DNA of 64,000 nt, taken from positions 30,423-94,422 of the forward strand of contig NZ_JANBVS010000025.1 in NCBI RefSeq assembly GCF_024586915.1. The letters are read 5' to 3'. Both the position numbers and the translations under genes were made by a program. The stretch is from Bradyrhizobium sp. SRS-191 (GTDB lineage Bacteria > Pseudomonadota > Alphaproteobacteria > Rhizobiales > Xanthobacteraceae). This document shows, piece by piece, positions 26,790-35,980 of this stretch. Each line of letters starts with the position of its first letter. Positions within the stretch are counted from its first letter, which is position 1. A model generated the notes under the pieces. That model made no database searches. It had not been told where the DNA came from and was given only the letters and a program-made list of their open reading frames with translations.

Positions 26790-26956
26790 AAGATGGCGTG
26801 AAAGCGGGCAAGGACCGCTCGCTGCTTATGCAGCAACGCCGATATGTCGGGGCCCGCTCCTATTCGCAATTTTCTGCCGTCGGGTCCCGGCAATTCGGAA
26901 GCTTTCGCCGAAACCCGGCTTCACACTAGGATCGACGACGCGGAAGGCCTCGCAGA

Positions 26957-27676
26957 ATGACCCAGCTCGATCTCGCTCAATTCAGGTACCTGACCTTCGA
27001 CGTGGTCGGCACGCTGATCGACTTCGAAGGCGGGATCGTCTCCAGCCTCGCCGAGATCGCGGCGGATGCGAACAGGGCTGTCGACGGCGAGCAGGCGCTC
27101 AGCCTGTACCGCGCTGCACGCTATGCCGCTGATGCCGACCGCTTTCCGGATGATCTCGTCCGCGTCTATGACATCATTGCCCCGCAGCTCGGTCTGCCCC
27201 GGCAGACCGCGCTCGGCGAACGTTTCCGTGATTCAGCCGCGCGCTGGAAAGCCTTTCCGGACAGCGCCGCAGCGATGGCCCGTCTCGCCAAGCGCTACAA
27301 GCTGATCGCGATGACGAACGCGCGGCGCTGGGCGATGGATCATTTCGAGCGCGCGCTGGGCTCGCCATTCCATGCAACCTTCACGGTCGACGACACCGGG
27401 ACGGAGAAGCCGGATCCTGCCTTCTTCGCCCAGGTGCTCGCGTTTGTCGCGCGCGACGGCGGCAGCAAGTCCGAGATCCTGCATGTCGCGCAGAGCCAGT
27501 ATCACGACATCGGCATCTCCCGTCAGCTCGGCATCGCCAATTGCTGGATCGAGCGCCGCCACGACAAGCAGGGCTATGGCGGCACAATCGAGCCGGCATC
27601 GTTCACCAGGCCGGATTTTCATTTCCGCTCGATGGCCGAGCTGGCCGACGCCGTGGACCACGTGCCCGCCACGTGA
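26957..27676 (+). CDS. HAD-like hydrolase, second dehalogenase-type paralogue
   Basis: This 239-residue HAD protein has motif I FDVVGTLIDFE (nucleophile Asp15, with Val replacing the usual second Asp), motif II AMTNARRW and Lys in TEKPDPAFF. The QSQYHDIGISRQLGI segment is the type-II-dehalogenase-like motif III/IV region. It is a distant paralogue of the HAD gene at 23696-24364, so this cluster carries two. A GGAAGG site (26942-26947) precedes the ATG. Its substrate is unknown; the context is the aminotransferase and Dpp-like transporter genes. Confidence 0.85.
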   Translation: MTQLDLAQFRYLTFDVVGTLIDFEGGIVSSLAEIAADANRAVDGEQALSLYRAARYAADADRFPDDLVRVYDIIAPQLGLPRQTALGERFRDSAARWKAFPDSAAAMARLAKRYKLIAMTNARRWAMDHFERALGSPFHATFTVDDTGTEKPDPAFFAQVLAFVARDGGSKSEILHVAQSQYHDIGISRQLGIANCWIERRHDKQGYGGTIEPASFTRPDFHFRSMAELADAVDHVPAT

Positions 27677-27728
27677 AGCGCGCGACTGACGAATTCATTC
27701 TGCCGGATCGAAACAGGGGACGGATGAC

Positions 27729-29336
27729 ATGAGCCACGAGATCTCCAACTGGACTGCTGCGGATGATGGGCTGGTCGAGGCTGCGATCCGGCGCGGCGCC
27801 TCGCGCCGCGATCTCCTGAAGATGATGCTCGCGAACGGCGTCGCATTCGCTGCCGGCAGCACCATCCTCGGCCGCGCCGAGCGCGCATTCGCGGCGAGCC
27901 CGAAGCGGGGCGGGGCGATCAAGGCGGCGGGATGGTCGACCTCGACGGCCGATACGCTTGATCCGGCCAAGGCCTCGTTGTCGACCGACTATGTTCGCTG
28001 CTGCTCGTTCTACAATCGGCTCACGACGCTGGACAAGAGTGGCGCGGCGCAGATGGAGCTTGCGGAGTCGATCGAGTCCCAGGATGCGCAGACCTGGACC
28101 GTGAAGCTCAAGAAGGGCGTCACCTTTCACGATGGCAAGCCGCTGACGGCGGCCGACGTCGTGTTCTCGCTGAAACGGCACCTCGACAAGGCGATCGGTT
28201 CGAAGGTCGCCAAGATCGCGGCGCAAATGACCGGCTTCAAGGCGGTCGACAAGACCACCGTCGAGATCACCTTGGCGAGCCCGAATGCCGACCTGCCGAT
28301 GATCCTGGCGCTGCATCACTTCATGATCGTGGCCGACGGCACCACCGACTTCTCCAAGGCGAACGGCACCGGCGCCTTCGTTCGCGAGGTCTTCGAGCCG
28401 GGCGTGCGCTCCGTCGGCGTGCGCAACAAGAACTATTTCAAGGACGGTCCCTATCTCGACCAGGTCGAGTTCATCGCGATCACCGAGGAGAATGCGCGCG
28501 TCAATGCGTTGCTCTCCGGCGACATCCAGCTGGCCGCCAACATCAATCCGCGCTCGCTCCGGCTGATCGAGGGCAAGGAGGGGATCGCGCTGTCGAAGTC
28601 GACGAGCGGCAATTATACCGACCTCAACATCCGCCTCGACATGGCGCCGGGCAACAAGAAGGATTTCATCGATGGCATGAAGCACCTGGTGAACCGCGAG
28701 CAGATCGTCAAATCGGTGCTGCGCGGCTTCGGTGTCGTCGGCAACGACCAGCCGGTGTCGCCGGCCAACTTCTTCCACAACCCCGACCTGAAGCCCAAGC
28801 CGTTCGATCCGGACAAGGCGAAGTCGCTGTTCCAGAAGGCCGGTGTGCTCGGCACCTCGATTCCGGTCGTGACCTCGGAAGCCGCGAACTCCGCGATCGA
28901 GATGGCCATGGTGATCCAGGCCTCGGCGGCCGCGATCGGCCTCACGCTCGACGTGCAGCGCGTTCCCTCGGACGGCTATTGGGACAATTACTGGCTGAAG
29001 GCGCCGGTCCATTTCGGCAACATCAATCCGCGCCCGACGCCGGACATCCTGTTCTCGCTGCTCTACGCCTCCGAGGCGCCGTGGAACGAGAGCCGCTACA
29101 AGTCCGAGAAGTTCGACAAGATGATGCTCGAGGCGCGCGGCCTGCTCGACCAGGCCAAGCGCAAGCAGATGTATGCCGAGATGCAGGTGATGATCGCGGA
29201 GGAGGCGGGCACCATCGTGCCGGCCTACATCTCCAACATCGATGCCACCTCGTCGAAGCTGAAGGGCTTGGAGCCGAGCCCGCTCGGCGGCATGATGGGG
29301 TATGCCTTCGCTGAATATGTCTGGCTCGATTCGTGA
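27729..29336 (+). CDS. Tat-exported peptide/opine-type ABC substrate-binding protein (family 5)
   Basis: This 535-residue family 5 solute-binding protein is of the DppA/OppA/NikA size and style (GGAIKAAGWSTSTADTLDPA, EPGVRSVGVRNKNYF). The N-terminus carries a twin-arginine signal, Arg26-Arg27 in ASRRDLLKMM, followed by a hydrophobic segment, so Tat export is likely. It starts an operon with DppB- and DppC-type permeases and a fused double ATPase. The ligand could be a di/oligopeptide, an opine, a polyamine conjugate or another amino compound. Confidence 0.9.
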   Translation: MSHEISNWTAADDGLVEAAIRRGASRRDLLKMMLANGVAFAAGSTILGRAERAFAASPKRGGAIKAAGWSTSTADTLDPAKASLSTDYVRCCSFYNRLTTLDKSGAAQMELAESIESQDAQTWTVKLKKGVTFHDGKPLTAADVVFSLKRHLDKAIGSKVAKIAAQMTGFKAVDKTTVEITLASPNADLPMILALHHFMIVADGTTDFSKANGTGAFVREVFEPGVRSVGVRNKNYFKDGPYLDQVEFIAITEENARVNALLSGDIQLAANINPRSLRLIEGKEGIALSKSTSGNYTDLNIRLDMAPGNKKDFIDGMKHLVNREQIVKSVLRGFGVVGNDQPVSPANFFHNPDLKPKPFDPDKAKSLFQKAGVLGTSIPVVTSEAANSAIEMAMVIQASAAAIGLTLDVQRVPSDGYWDNYWLKAPVHFGNINPRPTPDILFSLLYASEAPWNESRYKSEKFDKMMLEARGLLDQAKRKQMYAEMQVMIAEEAGTIVPAYISNIDATSSKLKGLEPSPLGGMMGYAFAEYVWLDS

Positions 29337-29355
29337 ATGCCGTTTGAGACGCGTA

Positions 29356-29378
29356 GCGCCGGTCACGCAGACCGGCGC
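29356..29378 (+). promoter_or_regulatory. 9-bp stem-loop after the binding-protein gene
   Basis: A perfect stem GCGCCGGTC/GACCGGCGC (29356-29364 with 29370-29378) with a 5-nt loop lies 20 bp after the binding-protein stop and before the permease gene. There is no U-tract. It mirrors the stem-loop at 13322-13354 in the polyol operon and may similarly stabilise the upstream message or attenuate downstream expression. Confidence 0.5.
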
Positions 29379-29424
29379 CGCGGCAACGACCATCATCCGC
29401 TGACCAGGCTAACGGGCGCATCGT

Positions 29425-30375
29425 TTGAAACATCGGATCGTATCACTCGTCCTGTCCCGGCTGGCCCTCGCGCTGGTCACCGCGATCATTGTTTCATTCG
29501 CCGTGTTCTTCGCCACCGCAATGCTGCCGGGCGACACCGCCACGATCCTGCTCGGCCAGGCCGCGACGCCGGAAGCGGTCGAGGGCCTGCGCAAGGCGAT
29601 GCATCTCGACGATCCCGCGATCTTCCGCTTCCTGCGCTGGCTCGCAGGCGTCGTGCATGGCGATCTCGGAGTCTCCTACGCCAACAACATGCCGGTGGCG
29701 AAGCTGATCGGCGGACGTCTGATCAACACGCTCAAGCTCGCAGGCCTCACCGCTGTCATCGCGGTGCCGCTGGCGCTGACGCTCGGCATCACCGCGGCGA
29801 TGCTGCGCAATACGTTGTATGACCGCTGCCTCACCATCGCGATCATCGGTGTGGTGTCGGTTCCGGAGTTCATGATCGCGACGCTCGCCGTGCTGCTGTT
29901 CGCGGTCTATCTCAACTGGCTTCCGGCCGTGTCCTTCACCAGCGAGATCCGTACCGTCCATGATTTTGCCCGTGCCTATGCGATGCCGGTCGTCACGCTC
30001 ACCATCGTGATCTCGGCGCAGATGATCCGGATGAGCCGGGCGGCCGTCGTCGAGACGCTGAATACGCCCTACGTCGAAATGGCGCTGCTGAAGGGCGCCT
30101 CGCGCGGCCGGATCGTGCTGCGCCACGCGCTGCCGAATGCGCTCGGGCCGATCGTCAACGCGGTCGCGCTGTCCTTGTCCTATCTCCTGGGCGGCGTCAT
30201 CATCGTCGAGACGATCTTCAACTATCCCGGCGTCGCCAAGCTGATGGTCGATGCGGTGTCCACCCGCGACCTGCCGCTGATCCAGAGCTGTGCCATCATC
30301 TTCTGCTTCGGCTTCCTGCTGCTGACCACCACGGCGGACGTGATTGCCATCCTGTCGAATCCGAGGCTGCGATGA
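29425..30375 (+). CDS. DppB-type ABC permease
   Basis: This 316-residue peptide-type permease begins at TTG 29425 (no ATG fits; the N-terminal LVLSRLALALVTAIIVSF segment is the normal first helix), followed by the family motif AMLPGDTATILLGQ. The EAA-like loop is VVETLNTPYVEMALLKGASR. Its stop overlaps the next gene by 4 bp (ATGA). The rare start codon and the hairpin just upstream both suggest reduced translation relative to the binding protein. Confidence 0.92.
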   Translation: MKHRIVSLVLSRLALALVTAIIVSFAVFFATAMLPGDTATILLGQAATPEAVEGLRKAMHLDDPAIFRFLRWLAGVVHGDLGVSYANNMPVAKLIGGRLINTLKLAGLTAVIAVPLALTLGITAAMLRNTLYDRCLTIAIIGVVSVPEFMIATLAVLLFAVYLNWLPAVSFTSEIRTVHDFARAYAMPVVTLTIVISAQMIRMSRAAVVETLNTPYVEMALLKGASRGRIVLRHALPNALGPIVNAVALSLSYLLGGVIIVETIFNYPGVAKLMVDAVSTRDLPLIQSCAIIFCFGFLLLTTTADVIAILSNPRLR

Positions 30376-31238
30376 CGAGCGTCACGACATCCGCCGGCCG
30401 CAAGCCTGGCCCCACGTCGCTGTTCGGCTACCGCATCAATGCGGTCGGCGTCGTCGGTGCGCTGATCGTGACGTTCTGGATCGTCGTGGCGTTCGCTGCG
30501 CCCATGATCATCCCGCATCCGGTCGGCGACATCGTCGACACCGACTATTTCGGTCCGATGAGCCGTGAGCTGTGGCTCGGCTCCGATTATCTCGGCCGCG
30601 ACATGACCTCGCGCATCCTGATGGGCGCGCGCTACACGCTCGGCATTTCCGTGGCCTCGGTCATCATCGCCGGCGCGTCCGGCGTCACGCTCGGCATGAT
30701 CGCCGCCATTACCGGCGGTGTCGTCGACATGGTGCTGAGCCGGCTGCTCGATGCGCTGAGCTCGATTCCGAGCAAGCTGTTCAGTCTCGTCGTCGTCGCG
30801 GCTGTCGGTTCGTCGATTCCCGTTCTCATCGTGACCATGGCCGTGATCTACATTCCCGGCGCCTATCGCTTCGCCCGCGCGCTCGCGGTCAACATCAACA
30901 CCATGGATTTCGTCGTGGTCGCCCGCATCCGCGGCGAGAGCCTGTGGTACCTGATCCGTGCGGAAATCCTGCCCAACATCATCGGTCCCGTGCTGGTCGA
31001 TCTCGGCTTGCGCTTCGTCTTCATCGTGCTGCTGCTCTCGGGGATGTCGTTCCTCGGCCTGGGCGTCAGGCCGCCTTACGCCGATTGGGGCGCGCTGGTG
31101 CGTGAGAACATCGGCGGGCTGCCCTATGCCGCGCCGGCGGTGATCTTTCCGTCACTGGCGATCGCGAGCCTGACGATTGCGATCAATCTCCTGATCGACA
31201 ATCTGCCGACCAAGATCCGCGACCGGGAGGCGTCGTAG
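30372..31238 (+). CDS. DppC-type ABC permease
   Basis: This 288-residue permease is the partner of the DppB-type subunit. It has an N-terminal transmembrane helix, the family motif GSDYLGRDMTSRILMGAR, and the coupling loop ARIRGESLWYLIRAEILPNI. It starts within the previous gene's stop and ends directly before the ATG of the ATPase gene, so the three are tightly coupled. Confidence 0.94.
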   Translation: MTSVTTSAGRKPGPTSLFGYRINAVGVVGALIVTFWIVVAFAAPMIIPHPVGDIVDTDYFGPMSRELWLGSDYLGRDMTSRILMGARYTLGISVASVIIAGASGVTLGMIAAITGGVVDMVLSRLLDALSSIPSKLFSLVVVAAVGSSIPVLIVTMAVIYIPGAYRFARALAVNINTMDFVVVARIRGESLWYLIRAEILPNIIGPVLVDLGLRFVFIVLLLSGMSFLGLGVRPPYADWGALVRENIGGLPYAAPAVIFPSLAIASLTIAINLLIDNLPTKIRDREAS

Positions 31239-32894
31239 ATGACGAGCCTGGTTCAGATCCGCGATCTGCGCGTCGAGGCCACCACCGACTCCGGCCGCAC
31301 GATCGAGATCATAGGGGGCGTCGACCTCGACATCGCCGAGGGCGAGATCGTCGCGCTGATCGGCGAGAGCGGCTCGGGCAAGACCACCATGGCGATGAGC
31401 CTGATGGGCTATGCCCGCGCGGGCTGCAGGATCGTTGGCGGTTCGGTTGTGGTCGACGGCGTCGACATGGTGGCGCTGCCGGAGAAGGACAAAGCGGCGG
31501 TGCGCGGCGCCAAGATCGCCTATGTGCCGCAGAGCGCGGCCGCGGCGTTCAATCCGGCGATCCGCATCATGGACCAGGTCATCGAGGTCGTGCGCATCCA
31601 CGGCGTGATGCCGCTGGAGGAGGCGCGCACCAAGGCGGTCGCACTGTTCCGCGCGCTGTCGCTGCCCAATCCCGACCGGATCGGCGATCGCTATCCGCAC
31701 CAGGTGTCCGGCGGCCAATTGCAGCGGCTCGCAGCGGCCATGGCGCTGATCGCAAGCCCCAAGGTGCTGATCTTCGATGAGCCGACCACGGCGCTCGATG
31801 TCACCACCCAGGTCGAGGTGCTGCGTGCCTTCAAGTCGGTGATCTCGGCGCACTGCATCGCCGGCATCTATGTGTCGCACGATCTTGCGGTCGTCGCCCA
31901 GATCGCCGACCGCATCGTGGTGCTCAGGAATGGCGAGGTGCAGGAGAGCGGCACGACGGCCGACATTCTCGAGCGCGCGCAGCATCCCTATACGCGCCAG
32001 CTGCTGGCGGCCGTCGCGCCGGATCATGAGCCGCGGCGTGATGCGTCCGGGCCCACGGCCGAGGCGCTACTCGAGGTGCATGAGGTCTCGGTCGGCTACG
32101 GGCCGCTGCGCTCGGACGGCCAGCCTGCGATCGTCGCCGTCGACAATGTCAGCCTGCGCGTGGCGCGCGGGCGCAATCTCGGCATCATCGGTGAGTCCGG
32201 TTGCGGCAAGTCCACACTTGCGCGCGCCATTGCTGGAATCCTGCCGCCGTTCTCGGGAGGCGTCGTGTTCGACGGCCACGAGCTCGGGCGCAGCGCACGA
32301 CATCGCAGCCCGGACCAGCTGCGCCAGGTGCAGATCGTATTCCAGCACGCCGACACGGCGCTCAATCCGGCGCATACGGTCGAGGACATTCTCGGGCGTC
32401 CGCTGACATTCTACCACGGCATGCCGCGCAAGCAGCGCAGCGGCCGCATCGACCAGCTGCTCGACATGGTAAAGCTGCCGCGCGCGTTGCGGCAGCGCCG
32501 GCCGGCCGAACTGTCGGGCGGGCAGAAGCAGCGCGTCAATTTTGCCCGCGCGCTCGCCGCCGATCCCAAGCTGATCATCTGCGACGAGATCACCTCGGCG
32601 CTCGACACCGTCGTTGCCGCGGCGGTCATCGATCTGCTCAAGGAGCTGCAGCGCGAGCTCGATCTCGCTTATGTCTTCATCAGTCACGATCTGTCGGTGG
32701 TGGAAGCGATCTGCGACGACATCGTCGTGATGTATCGCGGCCGCAAGATCGAGCAGATCACGCCCGAGGACATGGCGAAGCCGGAGCATCCCTATACGCA
32801 GCTGCTGCTGTCGTCGGTACCGAAGCTCGATCCGACCTGGCTGGATCATCTGCGCCAGGATCCCGAGCAGGTCCGCGCCTATTGCCAGCGTTGA
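31239..32894 (+). CDS. Fused double ABC ATPase (DppD-DppF type)
   Basis: This 551-residue protein carries two peptide-type nucleotide-binding domains in one chain. Domain 1 has Walker A GESGSGKT (42-49), signature VSGGQLQRL and Walker B LIFDEPTTALD. Domain 2 has Walker A GESGCGKS (about 318-325), signature LSGGQKQRV and Walker B IICDEITSALD. The fusion fixes a 1:1 ratio of the two ATPases for the DppBC-type permeases encoded just upstream. It starts immediately after the permease stop and ends 8 bp before the convergent Lrp gene. Confidence 0.94.
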   Translation: MTSLVQIRDLRVEATTDSGRTIEIIGGVDLDIAEGEIVALIGESGSGKTTMAMSLMGYARAGCRIVGGSVVVDGVDMVALPEKDKAAVRGAKIAYVPQSAAAAFNPAIRIMDQVIEVVRIHGVMPLEEARTKAVALFRALSLPNPDRIGDRYPHQVSGGQLQRLAAAMALIASPKVLIFDEPTTALDVTTQVEVLRAFKSVISAHCIAGIYVSHDLAVVAQIADRIVVLRNGEVQESGTTADILERAQHPYTRQLLAAVAPDHEPRRDASGPTAEALLEVHEVSVGYGPLRSDGQPAIVAVDNVSLRVARGRNLGIIGESGCGKSTLARAIAGILPPFSGGVVFDGHELGRSARHRSPDQLRQVQIVFQHADTALNPAHTVEDILGRPLTFYHGMPRKQRSGRIDQLLDMVKLPRALRQRRPAELSGGQKQRVNFARALAADPKLIICDEITSALDTVVAAAVIDLLKELQRELDLAYVFISHDLSVVEAICDDIVVMYRGRKIEQITPEDMAKPEHPYTQLLLSSVPKLDPTWLDHLRQDPEQVRAYCQR

Positions 32895-32902
32895 GCGTGC
32901 GC

Positions 32903-33379
32903 CTACATCTGGAACAGGCTGGTCAGCGGCAGATAGGGCTTCACGATCGGCGATTTCAGCACGACGAAACTGAAATATTTCTCGATGCCGATGTCCATGT
33001 CGGTCAGCCGCTCCATGATCGTCTGATACTCGCCGATCCCCGCGGTGACGAACTTCATCATGTAGTCGTAGCCGCCGGAGACGAGGTGGCACTCGATCAG
33101 CTGGTCGATCTTCTCGACCGCGGTCAGAAACCGGGCGAAGTCGATCTGGCGATGGTTCTTCAGGGTGACCTCGGTGAAGACGGTCAGCGTCTGGCCGAGC
33201 TTGGAGACGCAAATCTGGGCCGAATAACCTTCGATATAGCCCTCCGCCTGCAGCTTCTTTACCCGCATCAAGCAGGGGCTCGGCGACAGGTTGACCAGTT
33301 CGGCCAATTCCACATTGGTGACGCGGCCGTTCTTCTGCAGTTCGTGCAGGATCTTGATGTCGATGCGATCGAGCTTCAT
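32903..33379 (-). CDS. Lrp/AsnC family transcriptional regulator
   Basis: Taking ATG 33379 as start gives 158 residues. It begins MKLDRIDIKILHELQKNGR, the standard Lrp N-terminal HTH, with LAELVNLSPSPCLMRVKKL as recognition helix. The RAM effector domain (about 65-150) contains GGYDYMMKF. Longer upstream frames would enter the promoter region. Lrp relatives sense amino acids and control transport and catabolism, so the neighbouring oxidase and transporter genes are likely targets. It is divergent from the DAO gene at 33620. Confidence 0.92.
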   Translation of the reverse strand: MKLDRIDIKILHELQKNGRVTNVELAELVNLSPSPCLMRVKKLQAEGYIEGYSAQICVSKLGQTLTVFTEVTLKNHRQIDFARFLTAVEKIDQLIECHLVSGGYDYMMKFVTAGIGEYQTIMERLTDMDIGIEKYFSFVVLKSPIVKPYLPLTSLFQM

Positions 33380-33422
33380 GCCGCCGGGGTCCCGTGTCGC
33401 GAGGCGTCCTGGTCCCATTACA

Positions 33423-33458
33423 GCAGAAAATTCTGCGTTTGGGGGATTGAACTTCTGC
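33423..33458. promoter_or_regulatory. Candidate Lrp-type operator array
   Basis: Between the divergent Lrp and DAO genes lie GCAGAA-AA-TTCTGC (33423-33436) and a third TTCTGC at 33453-33458, 22 bp after the second half site. Phased half-sites about two turns apart fit Lrp/AsnC binding and autoregulation. This is inferred from symmetry. Confidence 0.42.
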
Positions 33459-33619
33459 AAAGCAAGAACGGGGCCGTATGTGTCCGGATTAAGCGATGCA
33501 AAACAATACACTGGGGACGTGGGGGCTTGCAGAACGATATGCCGTCCGGCTGTCGAATCCGATGCCCGAAGTGCCTGATACCGCTTTAACCTGTGTCAGC
33601 CGAAAGCCGGAGAAAACAC

Positions 33620-34945
33620 ATGCCCGCCCCCCTGGTGCACGTCGAGACATCGCCCACGCTGCCCGAGCGTGCAGACGCCGTGGTCATCGGCGGCGGCATC
33701 GTCGGCGTGTTCGCCGCTTATTACCTCGCGCGGCGTGGGCTCTCGGTCGCCTTGATCGAGAAGGGGCGGATCGGCGCCGAGCAGTCCAGCCGCAACTGGG
33801 GCTGGTGCCGGCAGCAGAACCGTGATGCGCGCGAGCTGCCGATGGCGACATGGAGCCTCGACCTCTGGGAGCGTTTTTCCGCCGAAAGCGGCGAGACGAC
33901 CGGCTTCTCACGCTGCGGCCTGTTCTATCTGAGCAATGACGAGGCCGAGCTCGAGGGCTGGGCGCGCTGGGGCGAGTTCGCCAGGACGGCCGGCGTCACC
34001 ACGCACATGCTGGACAGCCGGCAAGCTACCGAGCGCGGCGCAGCCACCGGGCGTAGCTGGAAGGGCGGCGTGTTCTCGCCGACCGACGGCACTGCCAGCC
34101 CCGCGGATGCGGCGCCGGCGGTGGCGCGCGCGATCCTGAAGCAGGGCGGCACGGTGCATCAGATGTGCGCGGTGCGCGGCATCGAGACCAGCGGCGGCCG
34201 GCTGTCGGCCGTCGTCACCGAGCGCGGCACGATCCGCACTCCGCTTGCGGTGCTGTCGGCGGGCGCGTGGGCCTCGTCGTTCTGCCATCAGCTCGGCGTC
34301 GCGCTGCCGATGGCCTCGATCCGCGCCTCGGCGCTCGCGCTGTCGCCGTCGGCGGAGCCGTTGCCGCCGGCGCTGCACACCGCCGCCGTTTCCATCACCA
34401 GGCGCGGCGATGGCGGACATACGGTCGCGATCAGCGGACGCGGTCGCGTCGATCCGACCCTGCAGCAGCTGCGCTTCGCGCCGCAGTTCCTGCCGATGTT
34501 CGCCAAGCGCTGGCGCAGCCTGCTGCCGGGCGGCCTCGAAGGCTTGCGCTCCGGACACGAGACGCTCGGTCGCTGGCGGCTCGATGAGCCGACCCCGATG
34601 GAGGTCACCCGCATCCTCGATCCCAAGCCGGACGGCGCCTCGATCCGCCTGATGCATGCACGCGCGCTTGAGCTGCTGCCGGCCCTGAAGCAGAGCCAGA
34701 TCACGGCGACCTGGGCGGGCTATATCGATTCCACACCGGACGGCGTGCCTGCCATCGGCGAGCTCGCCGCGCTGCCCGGCCTGATCGTTGCCGCCGGCTT
34801 CAGCGGCCACGGTTTCGGCATCGGTCCGGGCGCCGGCCATCTCATCGCCGATCTCGCCACCGCTGCAACACCGATCGTCGATCCCCAGGCCTATGCACCC
34901 GAGCGCTTTGCGCGGCATGGCGGCACCAAGGTCGCGGACTTCTGA
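33620..34945 (+). CDS. FAD-dependent oxidoreductase (DAO family, amine/amino acid oxidase-like)
   Basis: ATG 33620, with GGAG at 33609-33612, gives a 441-residue flavoenzyme. The FAD loop is VIGGGIVGVFAAYYLARRG (22-40), then IEKGRIGAEQSSRNWGWCRQ. The C-terminal segment has DSTPDGVPAIGE and FSGHGFGIGPGAGHLIADL, the usual DAO FAD-contact region. The SSRNWGWCRQQNRD signature occurs in a branch of D-amino acid/sarcosine-like oxidases of rhizobia. It is divergent from an Lrp regulator, suggesting induction by an amino acid. It is the second DAO oxidase of the cluster. Confidence 0.9.
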   Translation: MPAPLVHVETSPTLPERADAVVIGGGIVGVFAAYYLARRGLSVALIEKGRIGAEQSSRNWGWCRQQNRDARELPMATWSLDLWERFSAESGETTGFSRCGLFYLSNDEAELEGWARWGEFARTAGVTTHMLDSRQATERGAATGRSWKGGVFSPTDGTASPADAAPAVARAILKQGGTVHQMCAVRGIETSGGRLSAVVTERGTIRTPLAVLSAGAWASSFCHQLGVALPMASIRASALALSPSAEPLPPALHTAAVSITRRGDGGHTVAISGRGRVDPTLQQLRFAPQFLPMFAKRWRSLLPGGLEGLRSGHETLGRWRLDEPTPMEVTRILDPKPDGASIRLMHARALELLPALKQSQITATWAGYIDSTPDGVPAIGELAALPGLIVAAGFSGHGFGIGPGAGHLIADLATAATPIVDPQAYAPERFARHGGTKVADF

Positions 34946-34999
34946 AACGAGCAAGGCCGGGTGCACGATAGACCGAGCGCCTGGCGGCTGCGCAGTTCG

Positions 35000-35980
35000 T
35001 CACGCCTTCTGGCGGCCGTAGATCAGCAGCATCAGGATGATCACTGCGCCGTAGATCAGCTGACGACCGGCTTCGCTGATCTGCATCACCGACAGGATCG
35101 ATTGCAGCAGCGTGATCAGGATGACGCCGGCGATCGTGCCGAGATAGCTGCCGCGGCCGCCGAGGATATGCGTGCCGCCCAGCACGACGGCGGCAATCGA
35201 GGGCAGCAGATAGGCATCGCCCATCGACTGCGCCGCCTTTGACGCATAGCCCGCGAGCAGCACGCCGCCGAAGGCGGAGAGGGCGCCCGACAGCGCGAAG
35301 GCCAGCATCGTGATCCGGCGCGTGTCGATGCCCGAGAGATAGGCGGCGCGCTCGCGGTTGCCGATGGCGTAGATGGCGCGGCCGAAGGTGGTGCGCGACA
35401 GCAGCCAGATCGCCGCGCCGCCGATGATAGCCCAAGCCAGCACCGCATTGGGCAGGCCGGGCACGGCATTGCCGGTGGCGAGATAGCGCATCGCCTTCGA
35501 AGCGGAATCCTGCGGGGCAAAGCCGCCGGTGTAGGCGACCATCAGCCCTTGCGCGACCGCGTTGGTGGCCAGCGTGATGATCATCGAGGGAATGCGCAGA
35601 TAGGCGACGCCGATGCCGTTGAGCAGGCCGATCGCGGCGCCGCAGAGGATGCCGCAGGGAATCGCGAGGATGGCGCCGGTCGTGCCATGCGCGGCGGCAG
35701 CGCAGGCCATCATCGCGCCCGATGTCACGACCCACGGCACGGAGAGATCGATCTGGCCGAGCAGGATCACCAGCATCATGCCGGTGGCGATCACGCCGAG
35801 GAAGCTCGCGACCTTCAGCTGCTGCAGCAGATAGTCCGGCGACAGGAAGCTGCGCGAGTACAGGCTGCCGACCAGCAGCAGCAGCACAATGCATCCGAAC
35901 GAGGCGGCCACCGCCGGATCGATCCGGCGCAGCATGCCGGCGCCACGAGAGGCCGGCCGGGTTGCCGTTGCATCGCTCAT
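35000..35980 (-). CDS. Ribose-type ABC permease (RbsC-like) 2
   Basis: This 326-residue BPD-type-2 permease has about ten hydrophobic segments, the LLGQIDLSVPWVVTSGAM motif in the middle, and GRAIYAIGNRERAAYLSGI before the conserved GGVLLAGYASKAAQSMGD. The start ATG 35980 overlaps the stop of the preceding permease gene (ATGA). With the second permease and the RbsA-like ATPase it forms the membrane part of a sugar importer; the two permeases probably act as a heterodimer. Confidence 0.92.
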   Translation of the reverse strand: MSDATATRPASRGAGMLRRIDPAVAASFGCIVLLLLVGSLYSRSFLSPDYLLQQLKVASFLGVIATGMMLVILLGQIDLSVPWVVTSGAMMACAAAAHGTTGAILAIPCGILCGAAIGLLNGIGVAYLRIPSMIITLATNAVAQGLMVAYTGGFAPQDSASKAMRYLATGNAVPGLPNAVLAWAIIGGAAIWLLSRTTFGRAIYAIGNRERAAYLSGIDTRRITMLAFALSGALSAFGGVLLAGYASKAAQSMGDAYLLPSIAAVVLGGTHILGGRGSYLGTIAGVILITLLQSILSVMQISEAGRQLIYGAVIILMLLIYGRQKA

